Positions 1-7,691 of a stretch of 15,079 nt of DNA are shown piece by piece (position 1 is the first letter of the stretch; each line of letters starts with the position of its first letter). Made by a program: the position numbers and the translations under genes. Source of the DNA: Paracoccaceae bacterium (GTDB taxonomy: Bacteria; Pseudomonadota; Alphaproteobacteria; Rhodobacterales; Rhodobacteraceae); assembly GCA_016765235.1 (NCBI GenBank), contig JAESQH010000016.1:1-15079 (forward strand), given 5' to 3'. A model generated the notes under the pieces. It did not search any database and was not told the DNA's origin. It saw only the letters and a list, made by a program, of their open reading frames with translations.

Positions 1-57
1 GAGGTCGCCATTCGGCCCAACATCATGGCCGCTGACTACGAAGGCGGAATTGCATGA
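1..57 (+). CDS. 3' end of an upstream gene, product unknown
   Basis: An open frame enters from the left edge and ends at the TGA at 55-57, giving 18 residues (ending ...ADYEGGIA). Too little is visible to assign a family. The next gene starts within a few bases on the same strand, so the two are probably co-transcribed. It could also be a chance open frame, because only 18 codons are visible. Confidence 0.45.
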   Translation, partial: EVAIRPNIMAADYEGGIA

Positions 58-60
58 TTG

Positions 61-360
61 ATGAGCGCACCGACCTACGAGCCTTACAACGTTAACAACC
101 GGCAAGCGATGTTCGAAACTGTGATGCTTGAGAAAAATGGAGAGATGTGGCCGTTAACCTATAGTAGGACTACGGCAAGCGGCGCACATGTTTATGAAAC
201 TCCGTGGGAAACGCCAGACTGGACAAATACATATTTGCGGATCGGTATGCGGTACGTTGACGAACGTTGGCCGCTGGATATTCCTTTGTATTCGTCGCAA
301 ATGGCGTTTGATCAACGTTTGGAAGAAAGCATTTTTGCTGTACCGGAGGTGCGCGAATGA
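61..360 (+). CDS. Hypothetical small protein (99 aa), coupled to the large exported protein downstream
   Basis: I do not recognise this protein. It is about 99 residues, has no signal peptide or membrane segment, and is rich in aromatic residues (four Trp, many Tyr), which suggests a small folded soluble domain. An ATG at 61 is chosen; a TTG immediately before it (58) would add one residue. A GGCGGA about 12 bases upstream of the ATG could serve as ribosome binding site. Its stop overlaps the next start as ATGA, the arrangement of translationally coupled genes, and it carries the strong GGAGGT that serves the next gene. A small gene coupled to a giant exported protein is compatible with a chaperone, adaptor or immunity partner, but that is inference from position only. 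Confidence 0.7.
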   Translation: MSAPTYEPYNVNNRQAMFETVMLEKNGEMWPLTYSRTTASGAHVYETPWETPDWTNTYLRIGMRYVDERWPLDIPLYSSQMAFDQRLEESIFAVPEVRE

Positions 361-3300
361 ATTTGCGATATCCAGTCTTCTTCGCCTCGGTGTTTGTGGC
401 GTCCGTTGCAAGTTCGCAAGAATTTGATGCTGTCTGCACACGCGCACCCGATGGCGGTTTTCTAGGCGCTCCGTTCACCGTAACCTATTCCCTACCGGTC
501 GAGCGCGAACCAGAACCAACCCCGCTGCCAACTAGTGATGGGTTCTTTACCGATGGCCCCGGCGCCGCGCGACGAGGCGAGAGTGGAGGGAATGGTGCAA
601 CATGTTCAGGCGGTGGTTTCGTCGGCGCATTAAACTGCGTGACTACATTAATGGATGGTGTCGGTTCCGGCGATACAGGTGCAGAAAATCCGGCATCGGG
701 TGAAGGCACCGCTGACGCCAATTCAGAAGCAACCGACCAATCTGAGCCAGACGCTGACGCGGGTCCCGACCCTGACGCCAGTGAAGTCCGCGTAACTTAT
801 ACAATGCGGCCCAAATTTATCCCCGGAGCACCGTCGCGGGTGGTTTTAGTACCCGAGGGTCGCACTGGCATCACTCGTCCCGAAGTATTTAGCGAGTCTG
901 ACGCCCAGAAAATCGCACCAAAAGTTGTGGCACTTTCACGAAGCATATTGGGCTGGTCTCCGACGCTGGATGAAACCCAGACGGAAAACCTGATTGACGG
1001 CGCATTGTTCGCGGTATCACCACCAGCAACTCTTGACGGTGTCAGCTTCGAAGGATTTGGGCGCACAGACGGCGAAGCAGGAAATGCTGGGTTCGTCATG
1101 CCAGCCGAATGTGCGTCGTTGTTCAGATCATTTACCGAACGGGCCGAATTGTTAAAGAACCGTGAAATTGTAGCCGCGCGAACTGAACGGGACAAAATAC
1201 TATTGGCAGAAGAACGGAAACGCGGCGGTTTATGGGGTGAAATTTGGGACTCCGAGCGGGCCGATCGACTGGAAAGACGTATCGAACGCGACGAGCGCAT
1301 TTTAGGAAATATCGACCGGGCAATCGCCGAAGAAACAACCCAAATCAAGCGCCGAGAAGAAACTCTGACAGAAGACGAGCACCGTCAGGAAATCGCGGAG
1401 ATCAAAGCAGATCCGGAGCGTTTAGCCGTCGAGGAAGCAAGGCGCCGACAGGCAGTAATTGACGCGGCGCGCGAAGTTAACCTGTATAAATGGAAAAAGA
1501 TCGAGGGCGAAAAAAGTTACGTCAAACAATTGGCGGGCTTCGATGCGATGATCGAGAATGCTGAAGAACGTGGGTTGGATGAATTGGCCGATGCATTGCG
1601 CGCCGACAAGGGCCGGCTTGAATCTGCGCGTGATAGCTGGCGTGAACGAATGGATGCGATACACGATAATAGAGTTCGCGATTATTCGCGCGAACTGACA
1701 CAGAATGCACGTGACGGCATTGGCCCCGAAGGCGACATCACCACAACGTTGCTGAGCGAAGGAAAAGACCCCATTGAAATTCTCGAAGGTGGGTTGCGGG
1801 AACAGGCTGGAAGCGCGCGGCGACAAGCCGAACGCGATGCCGTCACCTTGGGGGGGGAATCCACGAGAGAATATACATTCGAGGATTTCGCGGCAGATTT
1901 GGCTGAAGACCAAGACAATATTATTGCCGATCCGATGTTGTTCGTGAATCGCTACGGCAAGTTTATGCAAGGCGCAGGCGAAGGCGTATTTGATGCCGTC
2001 AAAGACTTGGCGGTGTTGGCTATCGAGGCCGGTGATACAGCCGGGGAGGCTTTTGAATCTGGCCTTTCCGACGTTACAGGCATTGAATTCAACACGTTTG
2101 GGCGCGAAAATCTGGATACAATCGTTATGGCCGGAGATTTTATCGCTGACGCCGACGCGCTAAAAATTGGCGAAATGGCGAGTGGTTTGGCCGCTGCCGC
2201 AGACCGTCGCCTAGAGCGGTTGGCCGGTCAAGGAGAACGCGGAGTTGAAGAAGCGTTACGCGGCGCCGGGTACGCTACCGCAACGATACTAAGCGCAGAA
2301 GAGGCAGTCATTGCAGGGGTCCTAAAAGGGGCCAGCACGGTGCGCCAAATTGCCCGCGCAGCCGATGCGGCCTCTGATATAGCCACAACCGCACGTGTGG
2401 CGGACGCGGCAGGTGATGTGGCAACGGCTGCCAGAGTTGCCGATACAGCAGAGGATGCAGCAACAGCGGCGAGAGTAGCCGACGCGGTGGAAACACCGAC
2501 TCCCGATCTAACGCCAACCACGACAACTCCTGACGTCACACCAACTCCCGAAGTTACGCCAACGCCCGATGTCACACCGTTACCTGACACATCTCCGGAT
2601 ATTGTACCTGCTACAATTGGTGACGCGCCAACTGTTAGGGACGGGCCTGATACCGCGACGCCGGACACTCCGTCTACGACCCCGGAATCGAGCGCGGGCA
2701 TGGCCGATGCGCTTCAACCGAACACGAAAGCCGATACACCGGACGTAACGCCGACGACCGCGGCCGATACGCCAACAGTCAGGGATACGCCTGAGACTAC
2801 CAACTCCAGAACACCGGATTCATCGCCCGATGCGCCCGCGGATACGCCCGACGTACCAAAAGTTAACGACGCGCCGGACACAACTCCAACAACAAGACCG
2901 GATAATACCCCAAGCACTACACCGGACACGCCAACCGTTAAAAATACGCCAGAAACGACAACTACAACCCCGCGTTCGGAAACGCCAAACACTACAGCAA
3001 CACCCGAGACATCGACGCCAAGAACCCCGGAAAGATCGAACCCTTCAACAACAAGGGCAACCGAAACTGCCACCCCGACGCCAAAAGTGGAAACGACAAC
3101 GCCAGCAAACAGAACGCCGACTGACACGCCGACCACAACGCCGACGCCGGATACACCGATCACAACTCGATCACCTGATACGCCAACCACAACGCCGGAC
3201 GTGTCCAGAACACCGACAACGCCAAAAACAACCACGCCTACTCGGACACCCAAGACGCCCACCCGCACAACTGAATCAACCCCGTCAAATGCGCCGGATA

Positions 3301-5933
3301 CCCCACGTGCAGAAACGCCGGATACGACCCCGACCCCACGTTCCGAGCCGACACCTTCGTCCAATACCTCGCCCGTCGAAACCCGTCCAACACCTGAAAC
3401 AATTCCGACGCCCGATGCTACTCCAAGCAATACAACACCGCGCCCAGAGCCATCAGCCACATCTAATTCCCCGACACCGCGTGACACACCTTCTGCGGAT
3501 TCTCCTACCCCGAGAACCACTCCCAATGAGCCGAGCGCCGTTCCGGATGCAACACCAACACCCACGACGACGCGGACGCCCGACGCTGATATCATCCGCC
3601 TACGCCCTTCCAAAGAGGCCGCACCCCTTGCCGATGGTGCGTTCGCGACAGTCCTCCGGATTGATAAAGCTGGTATCGACGAGTTTAACAAATTACCAAT
3701 CAACGAGGCTGAAGATCTGGCGAAATATGTACAGGATGTTCGATCAAGGGCGGCCCGTGGAGGCGTCGATCAGTTAGATGCAGTTGATCAGTCAATCCTT
3801 GCATACGCTGATGAATTGACCGAACAGGCGCGGGTTGCCGATCGCGCATGGCGCAACGCACCGCCACCTTCAAAACTTCCATCTGACGCAAAGCTGGCAC
3901 CCGGTGAAGGGGCTGACGCGGCCCGAAAAGCGCTCGACGAAGTAAATGCGCGACTTGAACGGGCGCAACTGCAGGTGCGAATGGCCGGCGCGGATACGCC
4001 CGCGGCGCGGTCTACGCGCCAGGCTCTAAAGGGTTCAGCCGACGATTTGGCGTTCCGTCAAGATGTCCTTGAAGGCATCTCGCGCCAGATGGATGCGGAA
4101 ACACTGGTACAAACCAAACTTGATCGTGCGTTGGCGAGATCGGACATTGCAACCAATTCGTCTAGTCAAAAATATGCCGATAGCCTCGTAGACTCCGTCC
4201 GTGCGGAACGTGCAGCTATATTGGAAAAAGGCCGCCCGGTTAGTGCGCAAGATGTGGACTGGCTCTCGGGGGCGCGTGGCCAACTAACTGACCTGGAAAA
4301 GACCCGCGCCGCCAATGTTCTGTTAGAAAACAAAAACCAATGGCTAAAGCTGCTGAGCAATCCGGATGTGGGCCCTGCACAGATGCATCAATTGACAGTT
4401 TGGCGCAAAGCCGAGGTCGATAATATGCTGCAAGATGTAATTGGGCGTGCAAGCGCAGACCTGAAACGCCGTGGAATCGACGACATTCCTGAACCGCTGG
4501 CTTTTGGGTCTAACAATCTGACGTCGGACTATGATCTGTCGATTAAAGTTGCAAGCGGCCCCGGGTCCGCCGACGTGGTTCGGCAATTCAATCGTGAATT
4601 CAGAAAAAGATTTGGCGCGGAAAGTGGCACAGTGTTTGATACCAACGTCTACACGCAACCATCCTACGATTATGTCAGTGCCGCAGACACCACACGCCGT
4701 GGATCAGTCGCACTTGATGCGCGCCAAAGTGATCGCTTGCAACAAGCAATAGGTCGTGAAACCAAGGTCCGCCGGTACGCAAATGATGCAGAATGGGCGG
4801 CGCACAAAGAACTAACACTCAGTGCGCTTTCGCCCGACGAGCGAAAAATATTCAATTACATTCTAGACGAGGCCCAGAGCAACTTCACTAATGCAGAAAA
4901 TGTGATCAACGAAGGGGCTGCACTGGCAGCCCGCAATCCGCAGTTCCAAGACCTTGCAAAACGACGCAAAAATGCGGCAGACAGCGGTGATACGACCACC
5001 GTCGCCGCGCTGGACGAAGAAATGAAAGCGTTGAACAACAACTACAAGTTAGAAGTATCGAATGAGCGATATGCAGATATCCTTGAAGAGATTGACGACA
5101 ACATGGTTGCACTTGGTCGCCTGCAAGATCTTTCGCTCGACGAAGGAGGCGCCGCAATTCGCGCAGTCGCCGATGACCTGCCTAACATGGCCAAAGCCGA
5201 TTTAGACGCATTTCAAAACAATCTGGCGGAGGCAGTTGCGCTGTCGGACGAAGCGAAACGAGTGTTGGCCGCTGGCGAAGAAGGCGCCGCATCTAAAGCT
5301 TTGATATTGAACGCGGAGGCAGAACAAGCCCTCGAAGTGGCCGCATCGCGTCTTGCCACCACAGCACGAAACAGGCAAGGCGAAGCGCTGTATTACGCTG
5401 CCGAGGCGTATTTCACCCAAGGCGCGATCAAGCACGTTGTTGACGAATTGCAAGCTGCCGGAAGAAAGATAACGGTCGACAGCCTGAATAGCGCTCCTGT
5501 GCCAACGTCAACAACACGCGGGCAGTATCTCGATAGTTTCTACGAAAATCGCGGCGATTTATTTAAGGAAATGCGCCATTTACGCAATAAAGACGGCACT
5601 TTTGAGGACCCCGCCAAAGCGGCGGCAAAAGTCTCCAAATACTTTATCCGTCAACTGGATGCTGGTCTGCAATCTGGCATGGATTTGTCAAAACTTCCTG
5701 ACCCAAGACTGATTGAGGCCACAGTTGCAGTGAATGCTGTACGCGGAGATTTTGCCAAGGTGACTGATGCTCTGGCCGATCTCGGACTAACTCCCGGCGA
5801 ATTCGCAGATATGGCACTGGCAGGCTCGGACGCTTTAACCGCACAAGCAGTCCTAAACAGCGTTGTACGAACTTCAGCAAAAGAGTTCGGCGATGCGGGC
5901 CGCCTACCACGCGTAGAACTGCTACCGGATTGA
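357..5933 (+). CDS. Large exported multidomain protein with Thr/Pro-rich linker and nucleotidyltransferase-like motif (1858 aa)
   Basis: The start is well supported: GGAGGT lies 6 bases before the ATG, inside the end of the preceding gene. Residues 1-21 look like a Sec signal peptide (short basic start, hydrophobic core, Ala/Ser end). Residues ~22-130 are acidic and low in complexity with a few Cys, and ~145-260 look globular. Residues ~262-395 are highly charged and probably coiled coil. At 674-712 are three 13-residue repeats around ATAARVAD, followed by a Thr/Pro-rich linker at ~713-1075. The C-terminal half (~1076-1858) is mostly charged and helical. It contains FGSNNLTSDYDLSI near residues 1383-1395 and FDTN at 1427-1430, the order expected of a Pol-beta-type nucleotidyltransferase (G-S, D-x-D, distal D). 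Family and target are unknown. A secreted effector or toxin, or a cell-surface protein, is the likeliest reading. The frame is open throughout and there is no frameshift. Confidence 0.85.
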   Translation: MNLRYPVFFASVFVASVASSQEFDAVCTRAPDGGFLGAPFTVTYSLPVEREPEPTPLPTSDGFFTDGPGAARRGESGGNGATCSGGGFVGALNCVTTLMDGVGSGDTGAENPASGEGTADANSEATDQSEPDADAGPDPDASEVRVTYTMRPKFIPGAPSRVVLVPEGRTGITRPEVFSESDAQKIAPKVVALSRSILGWSPTLDETQTENLIDGALFAVSPPATLDGVSFEGFGRTDGEAGNAGFVMPAECASLFRSFTERAELLKNREIVAARTERDKILLAEERKRGGLWGEIWDSERADRLERRIERDERILGNIDRAIAEETTQIKRREETLTEDEHRQEIAEIKADPERLAVEEARRRQAVIDAAREVNLYKWKKIEGEKSYVKQLAGFDAMIENAEERGLDELADALRADKGRLESARDSWRERMDAIHDNRVRDYSRELTQNARDGIGPEGDITTTLLSEGKDPIEILEGGLREQAGSARRQAERDAVTLGGESTREYTFEDFAADLAEDQDNIIADPMLFVNRYGKFMQGAGEGVFDAVKDLAVLAIEAGDTAGEAFESGLSDVTGIEFNTFGRENLDTIVMAGDFIADADALKIGEMASGLAAAADRRLERLAGQGERGVEEALRGAGYATATILSAEEAVIAGVLKGASTVRQIARAADAASDIATTARVADAAGDVATAARVADTAEDAATAARVADAVETPTPDLTPTTTTPDVTPTPEVTPTPDVTPLPDTSPDIVPATIGDAPTVRDGPDTATPDTPSTTPESSAGMADALQPNTKADTPDVTPTTAADTPTVRDTPETTNSRTPDSSPDAPADTPDVPKVNDAPDTTPTTRPDNTPSTTPDTPTVKNTPETTTTTPRSETPNTTATPETSTPRTPERSNPSTTRATETATPTPKVETTTPANRTPTDTPTTTPTPDTPITTRSPDTPTTTPDVSRTPTTPKTTTPTRTPKTPTRTTESTPSNAPDTPRAETPDTTPTPRSEPTPSSNTSPVETRPTPETIPTPDATPSNTTPRPEPSATSNSPTPRDTPSADSPTPRTTPNEPSAVPDATPTPTTTRTPDADIIRLRPSKEAAPLADGAFATVLRIDKAGIDEFNKLPINEAEDLAKYVQDVRSRAARGGVDQLDAVDQSILAYADELTEQARVADRAWRNAPPPSKLPSDAKLAPGEGADAARKALDEVNARLERAQLQVRMAGADTPAARSTRQALKGSADDLAFRQDVLEGISRQMDAETLVQTKLDRALARSDIATNSSSQKYADSLVDSVRAERAAILEKGRPVSAQDVDWLSGARGQLTDLEKTRAANVLLENKNQWLKLLSNPDVGPAQMHQLTVWRKAEVDNMLQDVIGRASADLKRRGIDDIPEPLAFGSNNLTSDYDLSIKVASGPGSADVVRQFNREFRKRFGAESGTVFDTNVYTQPSYDYVSAADTTRRGSVALDARQSDRLQQAIGRETKVRRYANDAEWAAHKELTLSALSPDERKIFNYILDEAQSNFTNAENVINEGAALAARNPQFQDLAKRRKNAADSGDTTTVAALDEEMKALNNNYKLEVSNERYADILEEIDDNMVALGRLQDLSLDEGGAAIRAVADDLPNMAKADLDAFQNNLAEAVALSDEAKRVLAAGEEGAASKALILNAEAEQALEVAASRLATTARNRQGEALYYAAEAYFTQGAIKHVVDELQAAGRKITVDSLNSAPVPTSTTRGQYLDSFYENRGDLFKEMRHLRNKDGTFEDPAKAAAKVSKYFIRQLDAGLQSGMDLSKLPDPRLIEATVAVNAVRGDFAKVTDALADLGLTPGEFADMALAGSDALTAQAVLNSVVRTSAKEFGDAGRLPRVELLPD
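1850..1857 (+). repeat. G8 homopolymer inside the large gene
   Basis: Eight consecutive G residues encode the Leu-Gly-Gly-Glu stretch at about residues 498-501. A one-base slip would truncate the protein before the linker and the nucleotidyltransferase-like part. The tract itself is seen directly; any role in phase variation is inference. Confidence 0.6.
2376..2492 (+). repeat. Three tandem 13-residue repeats in the large protein
   Basis: Residues 674-712 read as three consecutive units of 13 residues with the consensus D-x-A-T-x-A-R-V-A-D-x-x-x. The DNA copies differ at many synonymous positions, so the duplication is old or held at protein level. The unit would suit an amphipathic helix and sits immediately before the Thr/Pro-rich linker. 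Confidence 0.8.
2493..3581 (+). repeat. Thr/Pro-rich low-complexity linker region (~363 residues)
   Basis: Residues 713-1075 consist largely of Thr, Pro, Asp, Ser, Glu, Asn and Arg in short TPDTPTT-like units, with almost no hydrophobic residues. Such segments are extended, flexible linkers or stalks in exported proteins and are often targets of O-glycosylation in other bacteria. Thr and Pro codons are mixed (ACA/ACG/ACT/ACC, CCG/CCA/CCT/CCC), so this is not a recent slippage expansion of one DNA unit. The lack of T-rich codons leaves the other frames open here; those long overlapping frames are not credible genes. Confidence 0.9.
4500..4640 (+). other. Nucleotidyltransferase-like motif region within the large protein
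   Basis: The codons encode FGSNNLTSDYDLSI with Gly1384-Ser1385 and Asp1391-x-Asp1393, and then Asp1428 in FDTN. Pol-beta superfamily nucleotidyltransferases bind nucleotide and metal with GS, DxD and a third acidic residue on a later strand, and the order and spacing fit. The assignment rests on motif only. The ~400 residues that follow are not recognisable and would have to supply the rest of the fold or a substrate-binding part. Confidence 0.5.
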
Positions 5934-6014
5934 TTTTTCCAGATGACAACGCCCTGTTTGCACTGCCGTTTGGTTCAAAAAATTGTCGCGGCTTCATGTG
6001 GTCTAACAAAACGT

Positions 6015-6034
6015 AAATATCAATGGTGATATTT
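6015..6034. other. Inverted repeat downstream of the large gene
   Basis: AAATATCA and TGATATTT form perfect 8-base arms around a 4-base loop, about 80 bases after the stop of the large gene. The stem is AT-rich and has no following T tract, so it is a weak candidate for a terminator and could be chance. Nothing else stands out in 5934-6092. Confidence 0.3.
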
Positions 6035-6092
6035 CAATTCATCGTACCAACACCTGTTAACAACCGAAAACTTTCCAAGCAGACTAATAGGC

Positions 6093-6248
6093 CTAACGCA
6101 CAAACGGGTACCCTGGCGGCAACGCATGCCGCAACATCTTCGCTATCGTCTTACGATCTTTGTTGAAATAACGCGCCGCTTCTCGAGCAGACATACCGTC
6201 GCTCAAACAGGCACGGCGCACACGACTATAAATATCCACAGAATACAT
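6093..6248 (-). pseudogene. istA: Truncated IS21-family transposase IstA, N-terminal ~51 residues
   Basis: IstA transposases cut and join the ends of IS21-family elements. From the ATG at 6248 (preceded on its strand by GGAGGGCGGGAG, a good ribosome binding site) the frame reads MYSVDIYSRVRRACLSDGMS, then AREAARYFNKDRKTIAKMLR, then a PPGYP segment, which is the usual N-terminal helix-turn-helix of IstA. It stops after ~51 codons, where a full protein has about 500. The frame could be extended upstream to 6311, but the RBS and family start favour 6248. The catalytic DDE domain is absent, so it cannot transpose. The surviving HTH could in principle still bind IS21 ends. Confidence 0.8.
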
Positions 6249-6304
6249 CTCCCGCCCTCCGCATAAACGAAGAACACAAACTGGCGGTATTTTACTCCGC
6301 AACA
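6093..6304 (-). mobile_element. IS21-family remnant A (istA end)
   Basis: This segment holds the start of an IstA-type transposase and the ~56 bases upstream of it, out to a TGTTGCGGAG that probably marks the element terminus (TGT is typical of IS21-family ends). A second copy of the terminus-proximal ~80 bases lies at 11058-11138 in the same orientation. No istB and no opposite end are visible. Immediately beyond the inferred terminus, 6305-6319 forms a small palindrome (ACTGCA ATA TGCAGT). Confidence 0.7.
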
Positions 6305-6475
6305 ACTGCAATATGCAGTCGCTTCTGTGGAAATTATTGCTCCGCGTTTTACACCAACAAGCCCGTCGGCGACTTAACTGTTTTCAATAAATGAAAAATC
6401 ATCAATTGGGGGTATTGGCGTCTTAGCCCAATTTATTGATGTTCAGTTTGCACTCGACTATTGCCGTTAACAATT

Positions 6476-6504
6476 TTGTGACCGTCATTTGCCTTGTATA
6501 TAAT
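6476..6504 (+). promoter_or_regulatory. Probable sigma-70 promoter for the marR-CBS operon
   Basis: TTGTGA (6476-6481, 4 of 6 consensus) is followed by a 17-base spacer and a perfect TATAAT (6499-6504). Transcription would start near 6511, leaving an ~18-base leader with no clear Shine-Dalgarno sequence before the ATG at 6529. The rest of 6312-6475 shows no gene I can support. Confidence 0.7.
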
Positions 6505-6518
6505 ATGTATACATATTA
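6501..6518. promoter_or_regulatory. Probable MarR operator, 18-bp perfect palindrome
   Basis: TAATATGTATACATATTA is its own reverse complement. It covers most of the -10 box and the predicted transcription start. MarR-family dimers typically bind palindromes of about this size overlapping their own promoters, so autorepression is the natural reading. Confidence 0.7.
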
Positions 6519-6528
6519 CATTTGATTA

Positions 6529-7050
6529 ATGATCAGAAAACATGATGATTTTGTCGGCTCTCTCATTCACGATGTGGCTCATCTCATTCGAGTGAGAATT
6601 GATCGCAAACTTAAAACAGCTGGTATTACACGCGTAAAGTGGTTGGCACTGGGCGTGCTACAATCTCAACCGATGTTAACTCAAGGGGAACTAGCCGCAG
6701 AGCTCGAAATCGGTGATGCAGCTTGTGGGAGACTTGTCGACAGGCTTGAAGATAGAAACCTAATCGAGCGGCACAAAGTTGAAAATGATCGAAGGTTGCG
6801 CAAGTTAAAATTGACCCGCAAGGCTGAAGATATACTCGAAAGCCTGTCGGGCGTTTCGGCGGCCCTTCGACTAGAAATACTTGAGCAAATTCATGAGGAC
6901 GATCTTAGAATGGCAGAGAGTGTTCTAGAAATAATGAAAGCCAATTTGAAGAACGCTATGACCTCAATTGTAGCAATTACTTTCATGAAGGTCGAAATAT
7001 TTGCGTCCGAAAGTTATGGGCCCATCTTGCAATCACTCAACACCCTGTAG
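6529..7050 (+). CDS. MarR-family transcriptional regulator (173 aa)
   Basis: A dimeric winged-helix regulator that probably represses its own operon in response to a small ligand or stress. The winged helix spans about residues 36-100: TQGELAAELEIGDAACGRLV (51-70) forms the DNA-binding helices, and the wing contains the family D-R-R signature (87-89), followed by KLTRKAED. Helices before and after would form the dimer interface. At 173 residues it is somewhat longer than the usual ~145, with an extra C-terminal stretch after ~145. The ATG at 6529 sits just downstream of the promoter and palindrome and lacks a strong ribosome binding site, so translation may be inefficient or nearly leaderless. 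It is followed after 16 bases by the CBS-domain gene. Ligand unknown. Confidence 0.9.
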   Translation: MIRKHDDFVGSLIHDVAHLIRVRIDRKLKTAGITRVKWLALGVLQSQPMLTQGELAAELEIGDAACGRLVDRLEDRNLIERHKVENDRRLRKLKLTRKAEDILESLSGVSAALRLEILEQIHEDDLRMAESVLEIMKANLKNAMTSIVAITFMKVEIFASESYGPILQSLNTL

Positions 7051-7066
7051 TTGAAAAGGAAATACT

Positions 7067-7513
7067 ATGTCGATACAAAATATTGGAAAATCGGAAACGA
7101 ATGAATGTGCATGGTGCACGGGAAATATGACGCTTTTTCAAGCTGCAGAGCGTATCGCTGATTTCGACGTGAATGCGCTTGCTGTCGTTGGAGATGACGG
7201 ATCGGTGTTAGGAATCGTATCTGATCATGACATTATCCGGGCGCTGGTGAAAACCGACGGGCAATTGAAAGATGTCTTGGTCGAAGTATATATGTCGACG
7301 CCAGTCGTAACTTGCGACGAGGACACCAGCCTTTCTAATGCTATGAAACTCATGGGGAAGCACAGCATCAGGCATCTTGTGATTATTAGGGAAGGCTTGT
7401 TCGTGCGCGTACTTACAATCAAAGATTTGCTCGAAAAAATGCACTCGAATGATGAAATTGAGGTCAATGTTTTACGCGAATTGGCTTTGGGAAAATTAGC
7501 GCAGGCGATGTAA
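7067..7513 (+). CDS. CBS-domain-pair protein (148 aa)
   Basis: The protein is essentially two CBS motifs (about residues 15-65 and 75-125), a Bateman module that normally binds adenine nucleotides or S-adenosyl compounds and reports energy or redox state. Characteristic segments are ALAVVGDDGSVLGIVSDHDI in the first and IRHLVIIREG followed by V-x-T-I-K-D-L-L in the second. No enzymatic or membrane domain is attached, so it would act on a partner protein. AAAGGAAA lies 7 bases before the ATG. It is in one operon with the MarR gene (16-base gap). Free-standing CBS pairs often regulate transporters or metabolic enzymes; the SulP transporter downstream is a possible partner, by proximity only. 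Confidence 0.88.
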   Translation: MSIQNIGKSETNECAWCTGNMTLFQAAERIADFDVNALAVVGDDGSVLGIVSDHDIIRALVKTDGQLKDVLVEVYMSTPVVTCDEDTSLSNAMKLMGKHSIRHLVIIREGLFVRVLTIKDLLEKMHSNDEIEVNVLRELALGKLAQAM

Positions 7514-7691
7514 GGTTGCAGCCAATTTAAGTCTCTTCATGGAACTCCATTTTTTTCGAAAACGTTGTTGGACTTATCGTTGTGGATTCAGAAGACCCCT
7601 ACATGGCCAACATTTTTCGTGATCAGGAAATAGTGCTATTGATGTAATTTTACCGCGGGACAGGTTGCAATGGCTGTGTGGGATTGGAAAC

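Noticed and set aside
797..1970. Minus-strand open frames opposite the N-terminal half of the large gene
   Set aside because: Antisense shadows with no domain or ribosome binding site; the plus-strand frame is continuous and has a signal peptide and strong RBS.
2493..3581. CRISPR array or DNA tandem repeat
   Set aside because: The repetition is at protein level only; no constant DNA repeat or regular spacers.
2714..3703. Long minus-strand open frame (329 codons) rich in Val, Gly and Ser
   Set aside because: It is the antisense of the Thr/Pro linker; ACN and CCN codons give GTN/GGN antisense codons without stops. No ribosome binding site and no recognisable domain.
2830..3777. Long plus-strand frame (315 codons) rich in Arg, Gln, Pro and His
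   Set aside because: It is a shifted reading of the same linker and stays open because of its composition.
6015..6034. Rho-independent terminator of the large gene
   Set aside because: The stem is perfect but AT-rich and lacks a T tract, so it is kept only as an inverted repeat.
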